Of a stretch of DNA of 64,000 bases, positions 1 to 8,455 are shown in pieces. Below the pieces are notes generated by a model that ran no database searches, was not told where the DNA came from, and worked only from the letters and a program-made list of their open reading frames with translations. How positions within the stretch are numbered: the first letter of the stretch is position 1; the number at the start of each line of letters is the position of its first letter. The translations under genes were made by a program, and so were the position numbers. The stretch is from Advenella sp048381675 (GTDB taxonomy: Bacteria > Pseudomonadota > Gammaproteobacteria > Burkholderiales > Burkholderiaceae_B): the NCBI RefSeq assembly GCF_048381675.1, contig NZ_JBLWIS010000009.1, positions 69,755 through 133,754 on the forward strand, read 5' to 3'.

Positions 1-2
1 AC

Positions 3-344
3 GTTCCTTTACTGAAGACCCTGGCGATGGTTGTCGGGTGTGCCATTGTGGGAGTGGCAGGTACGCTGTTCGCGTTTAATCTGGCCTTTATCAACGTGGA
101 AAGTTTTACGCTTGAACAGTCTATCCTGATGCTGGCGATGGTGGTTATTGGTGGGGTTGGCACGCTTTCAGGACCGTTGATTGGTGCTGTCTTTTTGTTG
201 ATATTGCCTGCCATTCTGACCTTTATTCCCTTTATTCCCCCTACGGAAATCGGTACGGTTCAGCAGTTTATTTATGGCTCACTCATGGCTGTGCTGATGA
301 TTTTCAAACCATCAGGCATTGCCGGTAAAACAGGAGGGAAATAA
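3..344 (+). CDS. livM: Branched-chain amino acid-type ABC transporter permease, C-terminal part (LivM-like), cut by window edge
   Basis: The reading frame is open from the first bases of the window, so this is the 3' end of a longer gene. About 113 residues are visible, with three hydrophobic stretches. The first includes GTLFAFNLAFINVESF, a pattern usual near the end of LivM-type inner-membrane permeases. The glycine-rich VVIGGVGTLSGPLIGAV segment matches the conserved cytoplasmic loop that contacts the ATPases. LivG and LivF homologues follow at once, two bases after the stop, which supports a HAAT-family importer for amino acids or small organic acids. The substrate cannot be told because the binding-protein gene is outside the window. 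Confidence 0.9.
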   Translation, partial: VPLLKTLAMVVGCAIVGVAGTLFAFNLAFINVESFTLEQSILMLAMVVIGGVGTLSGPLIGAVFLLILPAILTFIPFIPPTEIGTVQQFIYGSLMAVLMIFKPSGIAGKTGGK

Positions 345-346
345 AA

Positions 347-1102
347 ATGTCGAATGTACTGCTTTCTGTTCGAGGTTTGAGCAAAAATTTTGGTGGTCTG
401 GCTGCTGTCCAATCGGTGGATATGGACCTTCAGGAAGGGGTGGTAACGGCGCTGGCGGGACCTAACGGTGCCGGTAAAACCACTATTTTCAACTTGATGA
501 CGGGTAATCTGGTGGCCAGTGCCGGTGACGTGCTGCTGAACGGTAAATCTATTATTGGCAAGAAGCCGCATCGTATTGCACAAATGGGCATCGCCCGAAG
601 TTTCCAGGATTTGCGCCTGTTTACCCATATGAGCGTGCGCGATAATGTGCTGGTTGCCGTTGAGCCGGAATCATGGTTTTGGCAGCCGGGAGGCAAAGCG
701 GCCTGGCATCAACGTTTGGAGACGGTTGAGAAGGCGCTTGAAAGGACCGGCTTGTCTGCCATGGCTGACAAGCGGGCGGTGGATTTGTCTTATGCCGAAA
801 CCAAGTTCTTGTCTTTGGCGCGTATTCTGGCAACCGGTTCAAAAATCTGGTTGCTTGATGAACCAGCCTCGGGTCTGGATCTTAACTCACGTAACCGGTT
901 TATCAATATTCTGCGTGAAGCAACCGCAGATGGCGTGACGATTTGCCTGATTGAACATAATCTGGATGTGATGACCCAACTTGCCGACCGCATTGCTTTT
1001 CTGGATCAGGGAAAAAAACTGGCGGAAGATGTGCCTGAGAAGGTATTGCGCGATCCAGAGTTAATTGCCATTTATTTTGGGAAGAGTCAGAGTGGAAATT
1101 AA
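347..1102 (+). CDS. livG: ABC transporter ATP-binding protein, LivG-like
   Basis: This 251-residue ATPase would power the HAAT-type importer at the inner membrane together with LivF. Walker A (GPNGAGKT) lies at residues 38-45 and the Walker B/D-loop (LLDEPASGLD) near 170. The C-terminus carries the LivG-type VCLIEH-like switch region (ICLIEHNLDVM). Odd feature: the ABC signature, expected as LSYGEQ or LSYGQQ, reads LSYAET, so the glycine that contacts ATP gamma-phosphate is alanine. The gene starts two bases after livM, behind a GGAGGGAA ribosome site, and overlaps livF. The family call is secure; the substrate is unknown. Confidence 0.93.
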   Translation: MSNVLLSVRGLSKNFGGLAAVQSVDMDLQEGVVTALAGPNGAGKTTIFNLMTGNLVASAGDVLLNGKSIIGKKPHRIAQMGIARSFQDLRLFTHMSVRDNVLVAVEPESWFWQPGGKAAWHQRLETVEKALERTGLSAMADKRAVDLSYAETKFLSLARILATGSKIWLLDEPASGLDLNSRNRFINILREATADGVTICLIEHNLDVMTQLADRIAFLDQGKKLAEDVPEKVLRDPELIAIYFGKSQSGN

Positions 1103-1844
1103 AAACAATGAGGCAGCCACTGCTGCCTATCAAACAGTAGCTGCCCTTGAGGCCAAAAACCTGTCGGCGGGCTACGATGATCATAATGTGTTTGAAAACA
1201 TGAATCTTGAGTTGAGAAAGAATGAGATTTTATGTTTGATTGGCCATAATGGTGCTGGTAAATCCACCTTGTTGAAAGTCCTGTTCGGCCTGCAGCCTTA
1301 TTCAGCGGGTGAGGTATTGCTGAATGGTCAACATATCGTGCCTTCTCCCAGCGATATGGCAGGGCATGGCATTTCTTATGTGCCTGAAGGCCGGGGCGTG
1401 TTTCCCGGATTAACCGTCAAGGAAAATTTTGCACTGGCATTGTGGTCTGCCAAAATGACCGGACCGGTGGCTGACGAGCGGGTTGAAGAAGTATTGGCGG
1501 TTTTACCCAAGCTGAAGGATTTCTGGACCCGCAAGGCAGGTCAGTTATCGGGTGGTCAGCAGCAGATGGTTTCCATTGGCCGGGCCATGTTATGCAAACC
1601 TTCCATTCTTTTGCTGGATGAACCGTCTATTGGTTTGGCACCCAAATTGTTCCAGGATCTGCTGGAGCCGATCAGGGCCGTGCAGAAACAAAGAGGGATG
1701 TCCATTTTGCTGGTGGAGCAGCAGGTGGGTGAAGCACTTAATGTGTCGGATCGAGTGGTGGTCATGAAGTCGGGTGAAATCATCTACAGGGGTGTACCTG
1801 CCGACTTTGAAGGCGATCATGCCAAACTTATGGAAATGTTCTAA
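1092..1844 (+). CDS. livF: ABC transporter ATP-binding protein, LivF-like
   Basis: This is the second ATPase of the importer, about 250 residues from a GTG start at 1092. I prefer this start to an in-frame ATG at 1065 because GGGAAG lies 8 bases upstream and it gives a short overlap with livG. Walker A is GHNGAGKS, the signature LSGGQQQ is intact, and Walker B is ILLLDEPSIGL. The LVEQQVGEAL stretch is typical of LivF. The intact signature matters because the partner LivG has an altered one, so one composite ATP site should still be competent. It is followed after 8 bases by a hydrolase-like gene in the same operon. Confidence 0.92.
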   Translation: MEIKNNEAATAAYQTVAALEAKNLSAGYDDHNVFENMNLELRKNEILCLIGHNGAGKSTLLKVLFGLQPYSAGEVLLNGQHIVPSPSDMAGHGISYVPEGRGVFPGLTVKENFALALWSAKMTGPVADERVEEVLAVLPKLKDFWTRKAGQLSGGQQQMVSIGRAMLCKPSILLLDEPSIGLAPKLFQDLLEPIRAVQKQRGMSILLVEQQVGEALNVSDRVVVMKSGEIIYRGVPADFEGDHAKLMEMF

Positions 1845-1852
1845 GGATTGAT

Positions 1853-2713
1853 ATGGCTTGGATTGAAGTGAATGATTGCGCCATCAGATATGAATTCAGG
1901 CAAGGAAAAGGGCCTGTATATGTATTGATGCATGAAATGGGTGGGACACTGGAAAGCTGGACGCAAACGCTGTCTTATTTCCCGGCTTCGGCACAGGTAT
2001 TGCGATATGACCAGCGTGGGTTTGGACTGTCTGAAAAAATCGTTGATGAAGTCAGTATAGACCAGCATATCCAGGACTTGGTCATGCTGCTGGACAAGCT
2101 GGGTATAGAGCAGCCTGTGGTCCTTGCCGGGGTGGCGGTAGGTGCGGGGATAGCGATCGGTTTTGCCGCGCGCTATCCCGAGCGGGTCAGTCACTTGGTG
2201 GCCTTTGCGCCCGCTTGTGGTATTGCGGCAGAAAAACGCGATAATGCCATGCTAAAAGCCAGTGAGATAGCGCTGAAAGGTATCCGTGCCGAAGGCCAGG
2301 CAATTTTTGATCTGGCTTTTCCTGAAAGCCTGCAAACAGACAAACAGAAATATCATGATTATCGTTGTGCCTGGCTAGCCTCCGACTCAAGAAGTTTGGG
2401 AGCTATTTATAAAATGCTGGCGGGCCTGGATTTATCCGATGCATTGGCCAAACTATCCGGCAAAGTGGTGTTTATCGGGGGGGAGTTTGATGTATTGCGT
2501 CCACCCGCGGAAATCAGACGGTTGTCCGGCCTTTGTCCTGCTGCGCAAGCATTGATTGTTCCTTCAGGGCATTTCATGCAGGTGATCAGTCCGAAATACG
2601 TGGCCAATATGTTGTTGCGTATCGTGAATGATCAGGAAAGTGTCCAGCATATTTCCGATGCTTTTTTAAATTATGAAGAAAACCGGGTGGGTGAAGTGCG
2701 TCATGCTGCTTGA
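1853..2713 (+). CDS. Alpha/beta-hydrolase fold protein lacking the nucleophilic serine
   Basis: This 286-residue cytosolic protein has the alpha/beta-hydrolase layout: an oxyanion-loop region (LMHEMGG, about 25-31), the strand-turn YDQRGFGLS (52-60) and a late histidine (PSGHFMQ). The nucleophile elbow, usually GxSxG, reads GVAVG at 93-97, so alanine replaces the catalytic serine. It therefore cannot work as an ordinary serine hydrolase. It could be a non-hydrolytic member, for example a decarboxylase, C-C cleaving or cofactor-free enzyme. It is the last gene of the liv operon, which links it to the imported compound. The function is not recognised beyond the fold. Confidence 0.8.
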   Translation: MAWIEVNDCAIRYEFRQGKGPVYVLMHEMGGTLESWTQTLSYFPASAQVLRYDQRGFGLSEKIVDEVSIDQHIQDLVMLLDKLGIEQPVVLAGVAVGAGIAIGFAARYPERVSHLVAFAPACGIAAEKRDNAMLKASEIALKGIRAEGQAIFDLAFPESLQTDKQKYHDYRCAWLASDSRSLGAIYKMLAGLDLSDALAKLSGKVVFIGGEFDVLRPPAEIRRLSGLCPAAQALIVPSGHFMQVISPKYVANMLLRIVNDQESVQHISDAFLNYEENRVGEVRHAA

Positions 2714-2754
2714 AAGCGCTAGCACGCTTGTGGAGTCGTAGAAAAAAAGGGCTA

Positions 2755-2794
2755 TTGGCAAACGGTTTGAGAGTGTTCGAGAGCCGTTTGCCAA
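2755..2794 (-). terminator. Hairpin between convergent genes, likely terminator
   Basis: An 11-bp perfect inverted repeat (TTGGCAAACGG at 2755-2765 and CCGTTTGCCAA at 2784-2794) sits between the convergent genes ending at 2713 and 2804. On the minus strand a run of seven T (complement of 2742-2748) follows about six bases after the stem. It therefore best serves as a Rho-independent terminator for the minus-strand hydrolase gene. Confidence 0.6.
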
Positions 2795-2803
2795 ATCAGG
2801 TTC

Positions 2804-3616
2804 TTAGCGTTTTGTGTCTGTTTGCAAGGATCGCGCCCAGTTTGTCAGGGCCTCACAGACGGCTTCGGGTTGTTCAGGGATTAAGGCGTGGCCGGCATTG
2901 GAAATGACGGTAACCGTTACACGTTCACCCAGTTCGTTTCTAAGATAATTCGTGTATTTTCGCGGAACGACGGTGTCCAGTGCTGCCTGCAAATCCAGTA
3001 CGGGCGCCTTTCCTGCCTTGAAGAATGAATCAATTGGTGTCGCATGCCATGCATCCCACTGCATTCTTTTGGTCTCTGGATACCAGCCCTGAAGCCAGGA
3101 ATGACAGTCATTGCCAGGGGCAAAGAAGGCTTTATTCAGATGGCTGACTCTTTCTGCTTCACTAAGAGCCAGATTTCCACTTTGGCTGACTGATACCAGG
3201 ATATCTGGTGGAATAGATGGATCGCCTGAGGGTGTTTTACCCGGAGAGCCGGCCAGTAGGGCAACACCACGAACAAGATCAGGAAACAGGGTTGCGGTCA
3301 TGCGTGCAATGAAATTGCCCAAGGCGTGCCCGGCAATAATACATGATGAATGGTTTTCGGCTTTTATGACTGCCGCCACATCTGCCGCCAGATTTTCCAG
3401 GGTAATACCCGTCATGGGGCCCTGGCTGGCACCAATGCCCCTTGGATGCGGACGTATTACCTTGAATCCTTTTTGTTCCATGAGTAATGCCAATTCGTCA
3501 AAATCGGCCTGTCCTCTTCCCAGTGACGGTAAAAATAAAATGGGCGTGCCAGAGCCCTGTACCAGATATTCAACCGATACCTGATCGTAGCTGGTTTTTT
3601 TTATGGTAGGAGACAT
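2804..3616 (-). CDS. Alpha/beta-hydrolase fold protein with GHALG elbow
   Basis: This 270-residue protein has an alpha/beta-hydrolase core: FLPSLGRG near 28-35, HPRGIGAS at 57-64 and a late catalytic-type histidine (NAGHALIPEQPE). The nucleophile elbow is GHALG at 96-100, so alanine replaces serine, as also seen in RutD-type proteins. It lies downstream of a Bug receptor gene on the same strand, separated by a hairpin, and faces another serine-less hydrolase-like gene. It may act in catabolism of whatever the receptor binds; the reaction is not known. Confidence 0.82.
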   Translation of the reverse strand: MSPTIKKTSYDQVSVEYLVQGSGTPILFLPSLGRGQADFDELALLMEQKGFKVIRPHPRGIGASQGPMTGITLENLAADVAAVIKAENHSSCIIAGHALGNFIARMTATLFPDLVRGVALLAGSPGKTPSGDPSIPPDILVSVSQSGNLALSEAERVSHLNKAFFAPGNDCHSWLQGWYPETKRMQWDAWHATPIDSFFKAGKAPVLDLQAALDTVVPRKYTNYLRNELGERVTVTVISNAGHALIPEQPEAVCEALTNWARSLQTDTKR

Positions 3617-3644
3617 TGAAATTTCCCGTTCCTGCTAAAGAAAT

Positions 3645-3677
3645 ATCCCGCATAGCCGGAGACTGTCTATGCGGGAT
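3645..3677 (-). terminator. Intra-operon hairpin between Bug receptor and hydrolase-like gene
   Basis: ATCCCGCATAG (3645-3655) and CTATGCGGGAT (3667-3677) form an 11-bp perfect stem with an 11-base loop in the 94-base gap. On the minus strand it is followed by ATTTCTTT, a weak T tract. It could be a partial terminator or an mRNA-stabilising 3' end that lets the receptor be made in excess of the downstream enzyme, a common arrangement for binding-protein genes. Confidence 0.5.
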
Positions 3678-3710
3678 CAAACTGATTGTTTATGATTAAA
3701 TTAAAAAATG

Positions 3711-4694
3711 TTATTGCGGCTCAATGCCGGCTTCCTTGATCATTTCGCCCCAGACATCCAGTTGGGCGGCTACAAATTGCCCGAATTCATCCGGTTTGGA
3801 ACCGAACGCATCAAACCCCATATCGGAGAGTTTTTTGTAGACCTCGGGGTTGGCAATGATTTTGTTTATTTCTGCATTTAGGCGCTCAACGATGGCAGGG
3901 TCCATATTGGCGGGGCCGAAGAAACCCATCCAGGCACTCAGGTCAAAGTTATTGATACCCGCTGCCTCCATGGACTCCAGCTCAGGTGCGATGGCGCTGG
4001 GTTTGGCACTGGCGACCGCCATTGCCTTGATCTTGCCGGATTGGATATAGGGCAGGCTGGAGGCCAGATCATTGAACATGACATCTACCCGGCCACCCAT
4101 CAGGTCGGTCAGGGCATTGGGGGAGCCTTTGTACGGTACATGCAGCATATCAATACCCGCCCTTTTGGCAAAGGTGGCACCAGCCAGAATGCCTGTGGCA
4201 TTGCCACTGGCATAGGTGACTTTACCTGGGTCTTTTTTGGCCATGCCAACCAGATCCTGCACTTTGTTGACAGTTATATTGTTATTGGCAACCAGGACAA
4301 AGGGAAGATTACCGATTCTTCCGATGGGCGTGAAGTCTTTGATGGGATCATAGCCAACATTCTTCAGCAACCAGGGAGCCGCTGAAATTGGGGTGTTGGT
4401 GGTAAGAAAAATGGTATGGCCGTCCGGCTTGGCATTAACCACGTATTTTGCACCAATTGTGGCGTTACCACCGGGTTTGTTTTCAACCACAACGGTTTGC
4501 CCCAAAGCGTTGCCAAGCTCCGAAGCAAAAATCCGTCCGATGGAATCAGACGTTGTGCCTGCCGGAAAGGCAATGACCAGACTGATGGGTTTATTGGGGT
4601 ATTGTGAGGCATTGGCCTGGGCCGAACCTAGCGGCGCAAGTGCGATACAGCTGGCAAGGCCAAGCAGGGTAAGTATTTTCTTGTAAATAAACAT
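3711..4694 (-). CDS. Bug/TctC family periplasmic solute-binding receptor
   Basis: This 327-residue protein has an N-terminal export signal of about 28 residues; GLASC near residue 16 could even be a lipobox. The mature part begins QYPNKPISLVIAFPAGTTSD, the family hallmark for the beta1 strand and ligand loop. Other family marks are VVENKPGGNATIGA, YDPIKDFTPIGRI and VPYKGSPNALTDLMGGRVD. Bug proteins bind carboxylates in the periplasm for tripartite tricarboxylate transporters or for signalling. No TctA/TctB genes are nearby. It is first in a two-gene operon with the hydrolase-like gene and has a striking repeated operator upstream. Confidence 0.95.
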   Translation of the reverse strand: MFIYKKILTLLGLASCIALAPLGSAQANASQYPNKPISLVIAFPAGTTSDSIGRIFASELGNALGQTVVVENKPGGNATIGAKYVVNAKPDGHTIFLTTNTPISAAPWLLKNVGYDPIKDFTPIGRIGNLPFVLVANNNITVNKVQDLVGMAKKDPGKVTYASGNATGILAGATFAKRAGIDMLHVPYKGSPNALTDLMGGRVDVMFNDLASSLPYIQSGKIKAMAVASAKPSAIAPELESMEAAGINNFDLSAWMGFFGPANMDPAIVERLNAEINKIIANPEVYKKLSDMGFDAFGSKPDEFGQFVAAQLDVWGEMIKEAGIEPQ

Positions 4695-4723
4695 GTAAAG
4701 TCTCCATATTATATAGTCATAAA

Positions 4724-4757
4724 GTTCGCAATATGAACATATGTTCTTTTTGTGAAC
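4724..4757. promoter_or_regulatory. Tandem operator-like repeats GTTC-N7-GAAC x2
   Basis: Upstream of the minus-strand Bug gene lie two copies of GTTC-N7-GAAC (4724-4738 and 4743-4757), offset by 19 bp. Between them they create the perfect 12-bp palindrome GAACATATGTTC (4735-4746). The spacing of about two helical turns suggests cooperative binding of two dimers on one DNA face. The regulator is not identified; no regulator gene adjoins. Confidence 0.55.
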
Positions 4758-4801
4758 TTATGGTTATTATAAGGAAATATGAAGCGGTGTCAATGGCGTA
4801 A

Positions 4802-4856
4802 TGCAAAACGCCTTGTCTGCCATAGAACGTTTGGCAGACAAGGCGTGGATTTTGCA
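4802..4856 (-). terminator. Rho-independent terminator of the aminotransferase/peptide ABC operon
   Basis: A 14-bp perfect stem (CGCCTTGTCTGCCA at 4809-4822 with TGGCAGACAAGGCG at 4832-4845) lies 34 bases past the stop of the last ABC gene. It is extended by an outer TGCAAAA/TTTTGCA pair. On the minus strand the stem is followed by TTTTGCA. Confidence 0.8.
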
Positions 4857-4889
4857 ATGGGGTTTTTTGTATCAATAATGTTTTATCGT

Positions 4890-5651
4890 TCAGGCCGCCT
4901 TTTCAACGGCTTCATAACCATGGCTGGCCTTGATCAATTCCCTTGAATAGGGTGCTTTGGCTGATTTGGCAAATAGTACGTCGGGCGTCATTTCTTCTAT
5001 GATGACACCCCGGTTCATGACTGCCAGCTTGTCACACATATGGGCAATGACCGCCAGATTATGACTGACCAGAATATAAGTAAGATTGCGTTCCTTGCGC
5101 AAATCGTCAAGCAGGTTCAGTATTTCTGACTGCACGGACACATCAAGGGCTGAAGTCGGTTCATCCATGACCAGAATTTGCGGTTCGGTAATTAAGGCCC
5201 GGGCGATAGCAACACGCTGGCGTTGCCCTCCTGACAATTGATGAGGAAAACGGTAGCGAAAGCTCCGGTTCAGGCCGACTTCTTCAAGGCTTTTACATAC
5301 TCTGGCTTCAATATCCGTGAATTTTTGAATGTATAGCGGTTCAGATAAAATCCGGTCGATGGCGTGTTTGGGGTGGATGGATCCATAAGGATCCTGGAAT
5401 ACCATTTGGACTTTACGATAAAAGGCTTTGTCACGTTTATGATTGACTAATGGGGTGTTTTCAATTTCAATTGTTCCCGTGTGCTTGTTCAGTCCCATAA
5501 TGGCTTTCAGGATGGTGGATTTTCCTGAACCGGACTCTCCGACCAGACCGTAACATTCACCGGCAGCAACCTTGAAATTAATATTATGCAATACCTGATT
5601 GGCACCAAAAGACACATTCAGGTTTGACACATTAATCATTACCTGACTCAT
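4890..5651 (-). CDS. Dipeptide/oligopeptide ABC transporter ATP-binding protein (DppF/OppF-like)
   Basis: A 253-residue ATPase with Walker A GESGSGKST, signature LSGGQRQRVAIAR and Walker B LVMDEPTSALD, all canonical. It is shorter than typical OppF/DppF (about 320-330), closer to NikE-size proteins, and lacks most of the usual C-terminal extension. It overlaps the preceding ATPase gene by four bases (ATGA), so the two are translationally coupled. With the paired ATPase, two permeases and a family 5 binding protein it forms a complete importer. The substrate could be peptides, nickel chelates, opines or amino compounds; the upstream aminotransferase points to an amine-bearing substrate. Confidence 0.92.
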   Translation of the reverse strand: MSQVMINVSNLNVSFGANQVLHNINFKVAAGECYGLVGESGSGKSTILKAIMGLNKHTGTIEIENTPLVNHKRDKAFYRKVQMVFQDPYGSIHPKHAIDRILSEPLYIQKFTDIEARVCKSLEEVGLNRSFRYRFPHQLSGGQRQRVAIARALITEPQILVMDEPTSALDVSVQSEILNLLDDLRKERNLTYILVSHNLAVIAHMCDKLAVMNRGVIIEEMTPDVLFAKSAKAPYSRELIKASHGYEAVEKAA

Positions 5652-6487
5652 TCAAAACTCCTCAATTTTTCGCGATTAAGCACTTCAAGTCGTGGCTTCT
5701 TATGATCAAGGCTGGGTACGCAGTTAAGAAGACCTTGTGTATAAGGGTGTTTTGATGCATGCAATTCAGAAGCCAGGCATTCGTCTACAATGCGCCCGCG
5801 ATACATGATAAGCACCCGGTCGCAAAATCGGGAAACCAGGTTCAGGTCGTGACTGATGAAAATCAATCCCATATTTCGCCGGGTGACCATTTCATTGATG
5901 AGTGACAGAATCTGGTTCTGTACCGATACATCCAGGGCAGAGGTCGGTTCATCGGCAATCAATAACTCCGGCTGAGGTATCAGCATCATGGCAATCATGA
6001 TCCTTTGTCCCATGCCACCACTGATTTCATGTGGATAAGCATCAAAGACACGTTCGGGGTTATTGATTCTGACCAATTCCAGCATTTCCAGCGTTTTGGC
6101 CTTGGCTTCGGCTTTACTGACTTTATGATGAGTCAGGTAAGACTCCATAATCTGTTTGCCCACGCTCATGATCGGGTTAAGTGAGTAATGCGGGTCTTGC
6201 ATGATCATGGATATTTTTCGGCCTCGGATTTTGCGCCATTGTTTGTTGTCCAGATTGCGCAAATCGATGTCATGAAATGATATTTCATCCGCTTCAACAC
6301 GCGTGGGTTTTCTTAATAAACCAAGGACTGATTTGCTGGTAATGGATTTGCCTGACCCTGATTCTCCCACAACACCGACTTTTTCCACTCCCATGCTGAA
6401 ATTGATGTCCTTGACAGCGTGGAAGGGACCTTTTGGGGTAGAAAAAGTCACATTAAGGTTTTTGATGGTTAAAATTTTTTTTTGCAT
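5648..6487 (-). CDS. Dipeptide/oligopeptide ABC transporter ATP-binding protein (DppD/OppD-like)
   Basis: A 279-residue ATPase with Walker A GESGSGKS, Walker B LLIADEPTSALD and an altered signature ISGGMGQR. The GGMxQR form is common in DppD/OppD proteins. The C-terminal HPYTQGLLNCVPSL is the family's peptide-transporter extension. It starts three bases after the DppC-like gene and overlaps the next ATPase by four bases. It pairs with the second ATPase to drive import at the inner membrane. Confidence 0.92.
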   Translation of the reverse strand: MQKKILTIKNLNVTFSTPKGPFHAVKDINFSMGVEKVGVVGESGSGKSITSKSVLGLLRKPTRVEADEISFHDIDLRNLDNKQWRKIRGRKISMIMQDPHYSLNPIMSVGKQIMESYLTHHKVSKAEAKAKTLEMLELVRINNPERVFDAYPHEISGGMGQRIMIAMMLIPQPELLIADEPTSALDVSVQNQILSLINEMVTRRNMGLIFISHDLNLVSRFCDRVLIMYRGRIVDECLASELHASKHPYTQGLLNCVPSLDHKKPRLEVLNREKLRSFE

Positions 6488-6490
6488 GTT

Positions 6491-7378
6491 CTACCTCGTC
6501 TTGGGATCAAGGACATCCCTTAAACCGTCGCCCAGAATGTTGAAGCCCAGACTGACAATACATATTGCGATACCCGGTATCGTGGCTATCCACCAGTGAT
6601 CAAGCAGATAATCCCTGCCGCTGGCAATCATGCTGCCCCATTCGGCCAATGGAGGTTGGGCGCCCAGTCCAAGAAAACCCAGACCGGCGGCAATAAGAAT
6701 AATGCCGGCCATATCCAGTGTAAGACGGACAATGATGGAAGGTAAGCAAAGCGGCGCGATATGACCGTACAGAATGCGCAGGGTAGAGGCCCCCTGCAGC
6801 TTGATGGCCTGGATGAAGTCGGCGTTCTTGTGAATCATGGTTTCGGCACGTGCAAGCCTGGCATAAGCTGGCCAAGAGGTAATGGCAATGGCAATAATGG
6901 CACTGTACAGACCGGGTTCCAGCACGGCGGTAAAGGCAAGAGCAAGGATAAGACGGGGAAAGGCCAGAAAAATATCCGTTATGCGCATCAGGATACGGTC
7001 AATCAGGCCACCTGAAAAACCGGCCAGAATTCCGACGAGTAAACCGATAGGGCCAACAATAATGGCCACGGTAACAATAACTGTTAGGGTTGAACGAGAA
7101 CCATATACAATTCTGCTCCAGATATCCCGTCCCAGATGGTCCGTACCCAGCCAGTGTTCGCTACTGGGCGCCAGCAGACGATCGTTAAGCGACTGCGTAT
7201 AAGGATCATGAGTGGCAATGTAGGGGGCGGCGAATGCACATATAACCAGGGTCAAAACAATCAGCAGCCCAATGACAGCAAGTGGATTGCGGATGAATGA
7301 CAGGAAAATCACATAGAGTTGCCCACATGTGGCCTGAAAGCGGGAAGCGGGTGTTTCGGATAAGAGCCATGAATTCAT
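6491..7378 (-). CDS. Dipeptide/oligopeptide ABC transporter permease (DppC/OppC-like)
   Basis: A 295-residue inner-membrane protein with a long cytosolic N-terminus, a first hydrophobic helix near 35-55 and further helices. The DppC-type motif HWLGTDHLGRDIWSRIVYGSR lies near 90-110, quoted here only as HWLGTDHLGRD. The EAA-type loop (AIKLQGASTLRILYGHI) and GLGFLGLGAQPPLAEWG are standard for the family. It overlaps the DppB-like gene by four bases. Confidence 0.93.
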   Translation of the reverse strand: MNSWLLSETPASRFQATCGQLYVIFLSFIRNPLAVIGLLIVLTLVICAFAAPYIATHDPYTQSLNDRLLAPSSEHWLGTDHLGRDIWSRIVYGSRSTLTVIVTVAIIVGPIGLLVGILAGFSGGLIDRILMRITDIFLAFPRLILALAFTAVLEPGLYSAIIAIAITSWPAYARLARAETMIHKNADFIQAIKLQGASTLRILYGHIAPLCLPSIIVRLTLDMAGIILIAAGLGFLGLGAQPPLAEWGSMIASGRDYLLDHWWIATIPGIAICIVSLGFNILGDGLRDVLDPKTR

Positions 7379-8424
7379 GTTGAGCCCCTGTTAAAGCGTG
7401 GATCAAAAAATCGTCCAAGTGCATCAGACGATATATTGATGACAACAAAACAAATGCCGATAACCGTCGTTCCTCCCAGTACCGCGTTCATGTCAGCAGA
7501 AAATAAAGAGTTGGTAATATAAAGACCAATACCGGGCCAGGCAAAAACGGTCTCTGTCAGGACAGCTCCCTCAAGCAGGTGTGCAAATGTCAGTGACACG
7601 ACGGTCACTAATTGCGTCAATGTATTTTTGAAGGCATGATGAATGACCCTAAACTCGCTTAAGCCTTTAACGCGCGCGGTTGTAATATATTCCTGGCTTA
7701 ACTGTTCCAGCATGAAAGAGCGGGTCATGCGTGCAATATATGCCATGGAGAGATAACCGAGCAGACTGGCGGGCAGGATCAGGTGTGACAGGAAATTGGC
7801 AAGAATATCCCACTGTCCGTGTATGATGGCATCCAACATGATAAAGCCGGTTTCCCGTTCAATGGTGTACTCATAGGCAACGTCCAGGCGTCCAACGCCG
7901 GCAACCCAACCCAGTTTGACATAAAAAATAAGCAGGCCAACCAGGCCTAGCCAGAAAATGGGGATTGAATAGCCGACCAGGGATATGACGCGGATGACCT
8001 GATCCAGCCAGCTGTTTTTATAAACGGCTGAAACAATACCCATCGGGATACCGAAAATGACACCAATAAAGGTGCCTGCTACTGCCAGCTCAATGGTGGC
8101 AGGAAAATAAATGGCAATGTCGTGCAGGACCGTTTGTGACGTCAGTACCGAGGTGCCAAAGTCGCCGTGCAGGACATTGCCTAGGTAATTGAGGAATTGC
8201 TGCCAAAGTGGCAGATCTAACCCCAATTCATCCCTGACTTTTGCATAAACTTCAGGACTGACCCGGTCTCCTGTGATGGCTAAAACCGGGTCAATCGGGA
8301 TCACTCGTCCGATAAGGAAGGTGATGAGTAGCAGGCCAAGCACCGTAATCAGTAAAGTGAGTGTCTGGTCGCCTGCTATCCTGAAGTATGTACCAATGCG
8401 TTTTAAATTGAGTGTGTTAGACAA
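7375..8424 (-). CDS. Dipeptide/oligopeptide ABC transporter permease (DppB/OppB-like)
   Basis: A 349-residue inner-membrane permease. The first helix contains TLLITVLGLLLITFLIGRV, followed by the periplasmic region with LGLDLPLWQQFLNYL and DFGTSV, as in DppB. Near the C-terminus EGAVLTETVFAWPGIGLY is the family hallmark. It carries an unusual extra segment around VAGVGRLDVAYEYTIERETG between helices, typical of some DppB relatives. It is the second gene of the importer set, 31 bases after the binding-protein gene. Confidence 0.93.
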   Translation of the reverse strand: MSNTLNLKRIGTYFRIAGDQTLTLLITVLGLLLITFLIGRVIPIDPVLAITGDRVSPEVYAKVRDELGLDLPLWQQFLNYLGNVLHGDFGTSVLTSQTVLHDIAIYFPATIELAVAGTFIGVIFGIPMGIVSAVYKNSWLDQVIRVISLVGYSIPIFWLGLVGLLIFYVKLGWVAGVGRLDVAYEYTIERETGFIMLDAIIHGQWDILANFLSHLILPASLLGYLSMAYIARMTRSFMLEQLSQEYITTARVKGLSEFRVIHHAFKNTLTQLVTVVSLTFAHLLEGAVLTETVFAWPGIGLYITNSLFSADMNAVLGGTTVIGICFVVINISSDALGRFFDPRFNRGST

Positions 8425-8455
8425 AATGCAATTCCTGTCAATTTAATTGGTTGGT

